Shown one piece after another: positions 12,201-24,200 of a stretch of DNA of 64,000 bases. The stretch covers positions 1 through 64,000 of the forward strand of contig JAMKCH010049375.1 of NCBI GenBank assembly GCA_023653785.1, in the 5' to 3' direction. Position 1 is the first letter of the stretch. Every line of letters starts with the position of its first letter. The DNA comes from Ophioderma brevispina (taxonomy: Eukaryota; Echinodermata; Ophiuroidea; Amphilepidida; Ophiodermatidae). The translations under genes were made by a program, and so were the position numbers. The notes beneath the pieces are model-generated. The model did no database searches. It saw only the letters and a program-made list of their open reading frames with translations, and was not told the DNA's origin.

Positions 12201-15200
12201 CGCCGCCACTTCGTTGGTGTTTAGATTCAGTGGTCAGCGTCTTTGACAGACGAACAAATCCAAAATAAAGATGGCCCAAAACACGCGATTTGTCATCCGG
12301 AAGGCTGTGAACAAGTTTTTCGACAGTGGACGGAAAAGGAAGTTTCCTTGTGGAAGCTGAAGTTCTAAATTGTGCCGACTTGACGAGTTGTTGGGGCGAC
12401 TTTCATGTAGTCAGGTTCTTAAACGAGATGGCGATTTTTAAAAGCCAATTACAGCAACACGATATGGTTAAAAATTCTTATGCCCATTATCTCATAAATT
12501 ACCACCCTCAACCATTCGGGTGAGGGTGGTAGGCTGTATGGCCAGTAACCTCGGGAAAATAGATTGCACTATTTCCCCTCCCACCATTTAGTATTTGTAT
12601 ATTGTCTTCAAGAGGACGATTCAAATATGAATTGCTTTTGTAGTGTGTATCTGTGTGTTTTTTTTTCTGCTGGGGAAAATGTCTATAACCGCAAATTTTA
12701 TCCCTAACATAGTTGCCTGTCTCTTTCCACATATGTGCACACATTTGCTTGTTCATGGGCACTTGCCTGTTAATGGTCCTTAAGGTAGTGCCCACACGGT
12801 AACCCTCTCAAGCCGTTGGGTCAAAGTTCATGTAAGAGGTCATTTGAAGTCCTGGCCCAAAACTTGTCCAAATTAAAAAATTGCTTGGTGTATCCCCATA
12901 TGTTGATTAATTTTGTGACACTAGGATACATTGGTTCCTTTGGGTGTCCCACATGTCTGTGACCTCGGTGACCTTTTGTCCTCATTCACAAACCTAGACA
13001 GTAGACCACACAGTGTTTGTATGTTGTGATGAGTGGAGCCTAAGTTTTTCTAAAATAGTTAATATGAGTGGCCGATGTTGTAAATTGGAAGAAGGAACTG
13101 GGAAGTACATTTTAGTAATTGATCTTTTATGCTACAAAATGAGTCTAGCAGTGACTTTCACTGTGGCTACATGAAGCCATGCCCATTTTACTTATTCATA
13201 GGTATGACCTTTAGATGATGGGTTTAGTGGGTGGGAAGATGCATAAGAGAATAATGTTTAACTTGCAACACAGAAGGAAGATTGGAAATGTTAGGCATTT
13301 AGGTCTCTGAAAGCTTAAGGTTGTGATTATCTTAGAGGAAAAGGAAATGCCAGATGTGGGAAAGTCAAGAATAGTACTATGATTCTGTAATGATTGTTTT
13401 TTTAGATTTATGTATATTGTGTTCTCTATCGATAGGAGAGCTTGTCACTTTCATACACTTAACACCAAGTATGATGGAAAAAAAACAAATTTGCCGTTTT
13501 GATAGTAGAAGGAAAGTACATGCAAGGCTCTAGTCATACTGTGCTTATGAGGATTTTAACCATTAAAATGCATTTTCTGTATGTATCTTGGAAAAGAATG
13601 GATTTGGAAGCTGAATGTTCAGAAAACAACAATGAAAAATATGGCCTTAATCTGATATCAATACTATTTCCGGGTAGGTAAATCAGGGGGACGGGGTTGT
13701 CCAAAGGTGAGCAGAACCGTGCCCTTCTAAGGTCCAAACCAGAAACTGGAATGTAAATTCAAGGTAAGGATAGAATAAAAAATGCAAATAAAACTGTCGA
13801 TGGACAATTAAAAACACATTTGACCTGTGAAGTCAAGACATCTTTGCATATAGGTCCCAGTTTTGAAATATTCCCAATGTGCGTTTCTGGTCTGAATGAT
13901 ATGAAAAATGCCATTATGAATTCAAGATTGATTTATCAACAAAGGCATAGAATTTCTAAGGAGGGCGTTTTATTTTGTTCCACAGAAAACTTGAAAAAGT
14001 TATTTTCCAAAGTTTCAGTGTTCCAATACTGGTTTTGCTGCTTCGAAACAAATGCTGTACAAACAGTGTTCCATTGGCCTCTTTGTGTGTAATTTCTGTT
14101 CTGTTTACCGACAGAAATGCACATTCTTGCAGACACCGTCAAAATGTGTTCATTGTAGGACATTATGCAATATTAAAAGCAAAAAGTTCAGATGTACAAT
14201 ACCTACTTTTATTTATACATGAAATGCTAAGCTTTTTGATATGACTTGATGTTTTTTACCTGGCCTTCCTCCATTGCTACTATGAAGCTTCAGTGAGACA
14301 TGGAGTACAAGTAATGGCTTCGAGTGACCAGCGAACGCCCTCAGAAGCCAACAAATGAAGGATGCAAGAAAAAGACATTGCAGAAGTCCATCAAGAAGAA
14401 GGCGAACTTGTCGGAAGCTGGCGCTGCCCAGCTTCTGCTCGATGTCCGACCCCCGATGTCATATAGACATTTCCGAAACGCCAGTGAAACCTGTGAGTGA
14501 GTGTGGACGTCCGAAGAGTGGACTCTGAACAACCAGATGATAGACTGCAAGAGGTGGAAGAGGTTCCTCATGAAGAAGTTGTTCAGACCTTACGTTAGAA
14601 GAGGAAGGGGATCAGTTTCCTCAAAGCCAGGGAAGGGCATAGCTCAAGGAGAAGCTCTTGTGAGAGTCATAGCATGGGCAGAGTTCTAATAATGGAAGTC
14701 CTAGTGTAGATGATGGAGCCAAGAAAGATGCGGTAGGTTTGTGCTAAAAACAAAATATTCTGCGCCAAGAAGGTAAACCATTTAAATGCATACTGACAAG
14801 CCATAAATTGATTTCCACTTTATCTAATGTGTGGATTTGTTGTTTCCTGACCGGAAGTCAATTGTACTTAAATTGTACCGTAACGCGCATCTAGGATTGC
14901 ATTGAATCTTGCGCCACAAAATGTTGTGCGTTCGTGGAAAGGAGGTGCACTTTGAGATGAGTCAAAAAAAGGATTGTTCAGGTTATTTTTTAATGGAAAA
15001 TTTGCAAGTAGTATGTGCAATAATTACCTTTTTTTAAAAATATTTTAAATTAAAGAAAATAAGTGAGTAAATTTGAGTATTGGTATCCAGAATTGGCCCG
15101 CCACCAAACGAGTTCAGACCGGGGACTATAAACATGAAAAGCAGCGTTCGGTCGTCCGTTAGTCGCGTCCGTCCGTTCGATTCTGTGATAAAAATGTACC

Positions 15201-18200
15201 CACGTTGTATACGATTTATCTGGAGTCCGTAAGGGCAACAATGATGTAACTCGGTGGAAAGAAGCGGGTTGATGACTGTTCTCTCGACCTGATTAGATTG
15301 GGCGTAAAATATGTAATGAAGTCGTATTTAATTTGCATAATTATGAAAATTGTCCGTGCAAGGGCCTGTGTAAAAGTTTCTTAGAGTTCCAAAAGACGTA
15401 TAATGATGTACGTGGTGGAAGGACGCGGGCTGAAGAGTTCTGCACCTGATTAGTTTTGGGCAAATTTATTATGCAAATGAAGATACATTTAATCATGCAA
15501 AATTCAGAGTAATTGCTATTTAGACACTTACATTGGTACTCAATTATACTGCGCTGCATGAAAGCTATCATGGGCGGGCACTTTTTTTGCATTTGAAAGT
15601 ATGCGGATAATGCGCTTAGGTATGCACATGCGCTTAATTAAATATGTCGTTAAATGATGTATTCTCTGAAAATGATAATCGGATAGGCAAAATTCCTTCG
15701 GCTACATGAGACACTATGTTCATAGGGGAGGGGGGGTTGCGGTTGTTGGGGAGGGGGGTTGGGTATGATGGGTGTGTTGGGGAGGGGGTTGGGTATTGAG
15801 GGGTGTGCGGAGGTGGTGGGGTGTGGCCAGGGTTTTTGCGAGGGGGTGTTGTGTTGAGGAGGGTGGGGTGTTGCATGGTGTAGGGGAGGTGGTGTTGCGG
15901 GGGATGGGGAGGGGGTGATGGTGATATGTTGGGGAGGGGAGGGGATGGGAGTGTTGGGGAGGGGGGGTAGGGTTGTTGAGGGGGGGTGTGTGTGGAGGGG
16001 AGTGAGCAGTAAGAGGGTGTTCGGGTTGTGCAGGGTGGGTTGAGGGATGGGGTGGGGTTTGTGGGGTGGTTGTGGAGGGGTGGGGTGTTGTAGTTGCATT
16101 TATCGCAGGTAGTGATCGCAAAATGTCGGCGGGGGGACTATTTTAGCCTCGCAGGTAAATCGAGTTCGCCTTGTTGATCGTGTGGTGTTCATGGAACATT
16201 GTTGTTCTAATAGGCATAATTTCTGTTACATGTTGGCAAGTTTTTTACTTGCATGCTTGGCAAACATGAATTTACCATGTGATTGCACGAAGATGCATGC
16301 AACATTACAAGACGAATGTGTGTGTATGTAACAGAAATATGGCTGCCAGTTTAATGTCCTCATCAAGGAAGTGGGCACTATCGGTGAAAAGCTACCAGTT
16401 CAAAACCCATGTTGGGTTCGCTCTTGGTAACATTTGACTCTATCCGTGGTTTAGTTAGCACGGCAATGTACAGTGCATACTTTGTTTACCGGAGTTAGTT
16501 AGTAACTTTAACATGCAGTGTTGTCACTACCAAATTGAGTAAAATGAAGTAGTAAAAGATATATCCTCAAAAAGGGATGTAAAACACTAGGTCTGATGAT
16601 ACACAAAACTGTAAAGAGAGTATAATGAAAATCCCCTCAGGGATTATCTTTTCTTGCCCAACAGTTCTGCCTCACGTGAATGACTTGAGGCTGGTAACTG
16701 CAAATAAGGTTCATCATGGTTATTATAACTTGCTCTCAATATTCTGTCATTATTTACCAGGGATTCTGATGAAGGTAGCCGCAGTTCAGGTTTCTTTGAC
16801 GCCTCAGACAATCCCCGTCTCCTAAAGAGCAGCTCTACAGAAGAATTTCTGCACGCAGCTCAGTGGGCGGTGTGTATGCCACACAGCATCACTGATCCCA
16901 CACAAAAGGCCAAGATCCATTTTATGTTTGGGAAGATCACCCCTTGTGCCAGATAGGACTAAAGGAGACAGGACTGGGCATAGGTTAAGCTCTGGAACCA
17001 CCCCATTTATTGATCAATTTGATCCATTCAGTAGTACCCATGTATCTTACAGTTCTGCCATGTCGTCATCATCGACTGTGACATCTGTTCCAAGACGAGA
17101 AATAGCTATGCTCAGAGTAAGATAGACAATCTGCTGTCAGATTTTGACCCCTTTGCAACGCTCCAGTGAGAGGTCTCTACACACTCCATTCCCTGTCCAA
17201 GATGCAGCACTGAACAATAACAGGCCTCTTGGCGGCAAACCCCAAGACAAGACAATCTGTGAACAAGACTGCTGTACTCCAGCCTCAGAGTGTTGGCCCG
17301 GCAGCAAATATGTTTCACAGTTAATTTAGGATTTGATGATAATTTCACAGGGCCGCACCCGTTGCAACGAAGCTAAAATCCGTTTGATCTTGTGGATAGT
17401 AATCTTTCCCATGTTAACCATGGATTCTTGGGCAGACACGTCAAGGAATCAAAATGCTATCGATCCATTCCAGCCGGATCTTATCAATGCATTCTCAACG
17501 GGACCAAATCCAAACTTCAACATCATCGCCATTCTCTTCTTACATTGAACAATGCTACCAAAGCTAAGGGGTCGGCAATCCGAGAATCGGAGGGGACAGT
17601 CTTAGTAGATCTGACAGTGGGTGGTGTCGGGCTCTTCATCCTCGCAAGAGCATTTGTCACAGCGAACTGACAGTTCTGTCAGCACCAGTAGTAGTGGGTG
17701 AATACGTCGTCTTGACGTAAATTCAAGACAGTTCAAAATTACCTGATGTGGCAACTCAAAGAATGGAGAACAGACTGCGTGCCCTCACTGGAGGAGACCA
17801 GAACGTTTGGCATTCAAGCAGGGACGTTGCATCAAGCTGGAACATGTTCGAAACTGATAAATGCCCCAACGGTGGGCAGATCACAGAGTAGGACAGTGCT
17901 GTTTCACTGAGTGCGGAGGGAACACTGATCTTATGGTGACAAACTACGGTCAGATAATGGTCTTTGTAAGTGTTGTAATTAAAACGTCATACTACTTTTT
18001 TTCATGGAGTTGAGTTTTGAAAAGAAAACCAATGTGGTGTATATGTGGTGTTAAAGTTTAGAAGTTGTGACCGAACAAGTTCACACTTCAACTATAGTTT
18101 ATTTAGGGATATTTTTAGGCTTTGAGTGCATTGGCAAAAAAAAAAAAAACAAGGCATTGCTACTCAGTTGACAATGTGTGCTATTAATTATGAGTCTAAT

Positions 18201-21200
18201 GAAACTGGTGCAAGTGCATAATTTTTTCGCAGTGCACACCGAATGAAAAATATGCAGACATAAACCTAATTCATAACATACTACAGCACATATTTTACTC
18301 GAAAATTCTGAACACAAGAAAAAAGAAAAAAAGAATTATTTATTTATTTAGACATTTTCAAGCTTTTCAATGCAACTATATAACTAATTTGGCCAAAAAT
18401 GAATCAATCCAATGCCACGGGGGGGGGGGTGAATAATCTTTAGTACAATCACGTACACTCATTAACATTAGTACCATGCATAACATATTATCCCTGTATT
18501 GATCATTATCCAATCATATTCTCTGTCTTATTATAAACTTTTATGAAACTTTTTTTAACTTGCTTTCTGTTTCTTTAAATTTGAAAATGATACCATGGTG
18601 TGTGTTTGCATGTAATGTGTGTTAGCGCTGTCTATATTAATAATTTATTTTTTGAGACCTGGCCACAATTCTCATCGGTACTAAAGTTGTATGAACAAAT
18701 TGTTTCTAATATTCCACGGCTGTATGGGCCTAGCTTTCATATTTTTATGTGAAGGTATTGAAGAGCAATGTATGAGCTACATAAAGGCCAGTTCTATTAA
18801 GTTGGGGTATCAAATCAATGCTAACAATTGTAACCCTTTAAATCATTACACTGAACTGATTTCCTTTACACCAATGTTGCTGAAATATATGCATTTCCCG
18901 TCTGAGAAGTGGGAATGCCCCAAATTACCATAATAACACCCCTAAAAGAGAAATGGAGCTGACCCAGTGACCCCAGGTCACACCCCGTTGACCTTTGCTC
19001 TTCCTCAATTTCCTCAATTCCGTTTTGGCTGTTAACCAAGTCGGACGCGTGTTACCGCAGCTCTGCTAAAATTAGACAGCCAAAATTAACTGTAGATTTT
19101 GATACTGACTAGTTTGTCATCTCATACGTAATACTCCTTACTACTATAACAATCTATCTGGAATATAATCCTTGATTAGTAACGACTGGATTTACTACGC
19201 TCTATTCGGACCGAATAAACGGAGACTTTTACACCGTCGAGAGCTCTCGTTTTTTGTATCCTTGTTTTTTTGGCCGCCATTGCGGCCATGTGATCTGTGT
19301 AGCGGAAACAAGGTAACAAAGGCATCCATTGACGCACGTGTTGCTGCTTTGACTGCCTTTTGACTATATTGTGAGTTTTGTTATGTTATCTTGTTATCGT
19401 GCGTTCTCGCTAACAATTTTATGTGGTCTGGTGTGCGTATTATTTTTATATTAAATGCTGTGGTATCCTTATCAAATATGTGAAACACTTGTGTTTGCAA
19501 AATTTCTTTAAAACCGTTCGTTAACTCAGTGTACCGAGTTGGTTTTGTGTCCTTGACGTTTGCCTGCCCGGATACCACTCCACGGGACGCTGGTTATTTT
19601 TCTTTACGGTATTTTTATTTGCGCAACGCTATTCATCTAAGCACTCACTTCACCCCGTACTTATGGCGCCACATTGCTTTCTCTGACAGCCCTGCCTCCA
19701 TTCATTAGTGGGACCCCCTCCTTATGTATCGTGCACATGCGAGCCAATTGTTCCCCCCCCTCACCGACAGTGCTCCCTCTTCTTTCTCCGGACTTACGGC
19801 ATGCTCAGTGGGGCAAAATCATTGAGCATGGGTACGCCCGCTCGTGGCTTTTCGTACACGTGAAGGGGGGGGGGTGGTGATCGGGGCTCCGACCCGGGGT
19901 GCGTCCCAAGCAGCCGCTGCTTCCTTCTGGTTGCTCCCGAAGTTGAGTTAGCTTCGGCTGCTTCGCGAAGCGTTGAGGGGATGGCTTCGGGCCGACTCCT
20001 TGGCGTATCAGCGGCCGCTGGCTCGCCTGTTTCATCCCCTAGGGGCTGCTCCGGTGAAGGCTGGCGCGGTCTGCGCTGCCCATCCCCCCCAGGGGTGTTG
20101 GCGGCTGCGGACCTTCCCGTGGTGGTGAGTGGTGATGGGGGTGTGCCCGTCGCCGGGCTGATCATCGCCGTGCAATGTCACACCTAACCTGGTTGCGGTC
20201 CCGGTGTCTTCGGGCACTTCGATCGCTACCACGGTGCCATCACTCTTCGGGGTAATGTCTCGGCAAACGCCTGGGGCGTGGCTTCGTATCCCTTGGCGGT
20301 ACCCGCAGTTGCGGGCTTTCACTTCTACACCCCTCATGTCTAGCCTTGCTAGTCAAGCAGTGCCTTCTCAGTTGCGCCGGCATGTCTGTTCCGGGCCTTC
20401 GGGGTCTGGGGTCGCGAGTTGGCGCTCCGCTGGCTTGGCGCTCCGCAGACGCCCCCAGCTGACTAGGTCGGCTCAGGCCATCTCGTGCGATAACGCCTGC
20501 TGTGTTTGCTAGTGCTGGTCCGCCGGAGCTGCTCCGCTGCGGTCCCCATGGTGGGGTAACCCGTGGTGCCCCTGCCACTGTCGTTCCTGCGGGGCAGCCT
20601 CGTGGCCTACCCCTGCGGGGAAACAGTACCCGCTGCAGCCAACCTTCTCAGGTACGCTGCGTTCCCGTACGTGGCATACTCCACCCCAGTCGAGCTGGAC
20701 TTCTGGGGGCGGGTCAGTCTGGTTTGGATCTTTCTGACCCGGGCTCCCGCTTGCGGGGAGCCCCTCCAGGCTATAATCACTCCGCTCCTCTGCCGTCGGC
20801 TACCCAGCCGCAGGCACCAGTTGCTGTCGGGGCTGCATCTGACCCTCTTTCGAGCGGGCCATTGGCGCCCTTGCTGCAGCAGTTTTTGTCTCCTTTCCTG
20901 GGACCAGTCACAACGCGCGTGTACCGCCGGTACCGGCCCAGGTCATGGCGGTCTATAACCCGCTCCCTGACCCTTCGCTTACGTGCCTGGGACCTTGGGG
21001 TGTCGTCCCCACACCTTCCCGGTCTGTCCCCTCGTCAGGGTCGGGGCTGGGGTGCAGTCGAACTCAAATGGCTCCTGCACCCCCGCCCTAACCATGTTGG
21101 TTTGGCCCTGCGGGAGGCCCTGGTGTCGCCGCCCATTTGGCGACGCCTGGCCCTCCGCCTTCGTCCGCTCGTTCTGTTCTGGCCGCACCGTCCCTCTCAG

Positions 21201-24200
21201 GGACTCCTACCGCCGCAGACTTTCCGATTTTTTCTGAGGACAGCGCCGGCGGGGTTGGACTCAGACTCGGAGTGGGTTACCTTGGTGACACTCCTTCTCA
21301 GCCTTCGACGTCCGCGGCAGATTCGGAGCAGGAGGAGGTTGACTCTCTTCCCGCGTGCACCCTCATGTGCTGCGCAGGCGGCCGAGTTCTTTTGGCCTGT
21401 CTTGCGCGCCCGGCGGCGTGCGGATGAGGGACAGCTCAATCGGGGCTTCCCTATCCTCCCTCCGGAACGCGTCCATGCGTTGACGCTTCCCACAGACGTA
21501 GTCAACTGTGGAAGCGCTCCGGGAGGTTACTCATAATCTCTCATCGTAAACCCGGTGAAACTCGCCAGGTCGCTGAGAACTGCTGAAGGGGACTAATGAC
21601 TCCTTCCTGAGACTCCGACCATAGATCTTGACCTCGCTGCCAAGTTGCCAACAGCAAGGGTGTCTCCGGCTGGTTCTCCCCGCTTCTGGGAGGGACGCAG
21701 CTGAGGCACCTAGACCGTGTCTCGTGACCTCTGGCATAAGACTAGGCGCTTTCCCGATGGTCCTCGCCCACGCCATCAGATCCTCGTTGGGCTAGGGTGG
21801 AGCTGTCTCCCCGGAAGCCCGCTGATGCTTTGACTGTCCTAGCCTCGCAGTGGACGGTGGGGGGTCGGCAGAACAGAGTCTTCAATGTCTTTGGCGCGGG
21901 TCGTCGCCTGAGCTTCTTGCTACGCGAGAACGCCTGCTTCACACTTCACACCTTGAGTTCCGATCTTGCATCGGAACTCTCCAAGACCCAGCCCGAGTCG
22001 CGGGACGTCCTCCTCGGAGGCTCGTTCGGTGACTCATTGCTTGCGTCTGCGGAGCGTGTGAAGTCTGGTTCAGGCGCTCAAGGAGCTCAGGCGAAGATCT
22101 CCTCACGGGGACTTTCGGCCAAGAATAGAATAAGCGCTCTCTCTCTTCTTCTTCCAGCGGTTCCGCCAAGCAGGCGAAGCGGACACCGCCTCAGACCCAA
22201 GACGGCCCGCAGCTCCCGCCACTTCTACCCAGAAGTCCGGGGCCAGGCCGAGAACTCGACCCCCCCTCCAAAGCAAGGCGCCTGGGTAAAGGGGAAGAAG
22301 TCTTCGTCCTGAGGGCACGGCGTGCCCGCGGACCTCTCCCTCGTAGAGACCTTACCCACCTCCGTTGGGCGGCCGCTTAGTTTCTTACGCGCGGGAATGG
22401 CCAGCCATTTCCCCCGCGCTTGGTTACTGATTGTGTGTTGAAACGGGGGTACCGGTGAGAGTCCACCGCGGAACCCCCGCCGACTTTCCACCCGAGACCT
22501 ACCCCCCTTTCCTGGGGAATCCGAGATCAACTGTTCTTCTTGCGAGGTCTCGGCGCTCCTGTCGAAGGGTGCCATCTCCCCATCGACCCTCCCTTTCAAC
22601 GAGGGTTTTTTGGTCGACGTTCTTGCTTGCCCCCAAGAAGACCTGGGATTGGCGTCCCAATTCCTGAACCTAAAGCCTCTAATCAGTACATCAATCCGAA
22701 GAAGTTCAGGATGGAAACTCTCGCGTCGTCCTCGCCTGGTCCTTTGAAGGGGAGTGGGCGTCTTCTTTTGATCTGGTTTGAAAAGCCTACCTGCACGTCC
22801 CAGTGCACAAATCCGACCGTCGCTGTCTCAGATTTCAAATCCAAGGGGGCCAGTCCCGTACGGTGGCCGTGCCGCCCCTTTCTGACTCTTCCCCTCTCCA
22901 AGGGTCTTCACGATGGTGACCCTGGAGGTGTTCCCGCCTTCCTAGGCTTCATGGGGTCAACCTCTGCCGTTCTGGACGGAACTTGTTGATCTACGGTCCG
23001 TCGCCCAGGCGACGCCGATCTATGGTCAGCCGTACCGTTCAGGTCATGCAGAGGTTATGGGCTTCATTGTCAACCTCTTCGACAAAATCGAGCCTTACCC
23101 CCCTCTCAGTACCTGAGGTTTCTGGTGCTCGGGCTGCAACTGCCTTTCGGGCATTGTTCAGAGGCGACGGCCGAGGCGTGGGATGTCCTGTTGTTTCCGG
23201 CTCGACGTCCCATTCTCTGCTTACGCAGGCCCCCGCTCGATACTGGCTTCGCCTTCTAGGCTTGAGGGCCAGTCTCGTCGACCTGTTCCCGTATTGTTCG
23301 CTTCCACATGAGGCTGCTCCAAATGCACCTCGGACGGCATTACAGGCGTATCCCGCACGCCAGATTCCAGTCTGATCCCTATCAATACAGGGTCCGGGAA
23401 CCCCTGGGCATGGTGGTCTCACCCGCCCAACTGACTCAGGATCTGCTTTCCCGCGCCTCCCGTCGATGTTTTTCATCACGACGGACAGCGTCGAAGTCGG
23501 GTTGGGGGGTTTTCACCCTAGACCGCAGCGCCTCGGGGACGTGGTCCCAGTCCGAGTCCAGGCCCCATGTTCATTCGCCTCGAACTGTGGGCAGTAGAGG
23601 CGAACTCTTGCTCACTTCGAGCGATGGGTGCCACCCAGTGTCCTAGTACAGTCTGACCACTTCCAGCCGTGTGGCCTACATCAACAAACGGGGCGGGACT
23701 CGGTCCCGTTCCCTGTGTCTCGACGCCCTTGCGCATCATAGCGTGGTGTCGAGATCGGGCCCATCACGATGTCCGCAGTACACAATCCGGGGGCCGTCAA
23801 CTTTGTTGCCGACGATCTGTCACGTGGCCTCGGAATGGATACTGAACCGATATGTCGTACGGGAAATCTTCTGAGAGGTGTTACGTTTTTCCTCAGATTC
23901 GACCCTGGTTCGCCTCGAACTCTGAGTCAACCTCATCTCCCCTCTGTACTGCAACCCGGACTCAACGCCCGGGTGCGTACCAGTCAACGCTCCTGGCGAT
24001 GGACTGGTTTGGGGATCACGGCCTGTGCCTTCCCACCAATTCCGATGCTGCACTGCAAGCAACCACGTAGTTTCGAAAATTGGCGTGAGGGTTGGCCGTG
24101 TCATCCTCAAGCTCCCTTCTGGCCGAAACACCTTGGTTTCGTCCAATTTGGTGGATCGCTTTTGTCGTCTTCTGCCGCTGCGTCTACCGATCCGTCCGGA

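Larger units (their letters stand above)
8982..14293. other. Large intron, two palindromes, no recognised gene
   Basis: This is the intron between GAPVD1 exons 3 and 4. It contains a foldback at 11,619-11,769 and a hairpin at 12,500-12,531. A 130-codon open frame at 9,638-10,030 and a 115-codon frame at 10,167-10,514 show no family resemblance and are in biased AT-rich sequence. An ATG at 12,271 opens a short basic peptide (MAQNTRFVIRKAVNKFF) in locally GC-richer sequence, with no clear donor after it; it is only a weak candidate for a small exon. Confidence 0.5.

Noticed and set aside
15650..16121. Long minus-strand Pro/His/Thr-rich open frames
   Set aside because: They arise from the G-rich minisatellite; such sequence lacks stops by composition and shows no splice or start context.
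20502..21536. 344-codon open frame as a host gene
   Set aside because: It is GC-rich, overlaps equally long frames in other phases, and lies directly upstream of DIRS reverse-transcriptase blocks in the same element.
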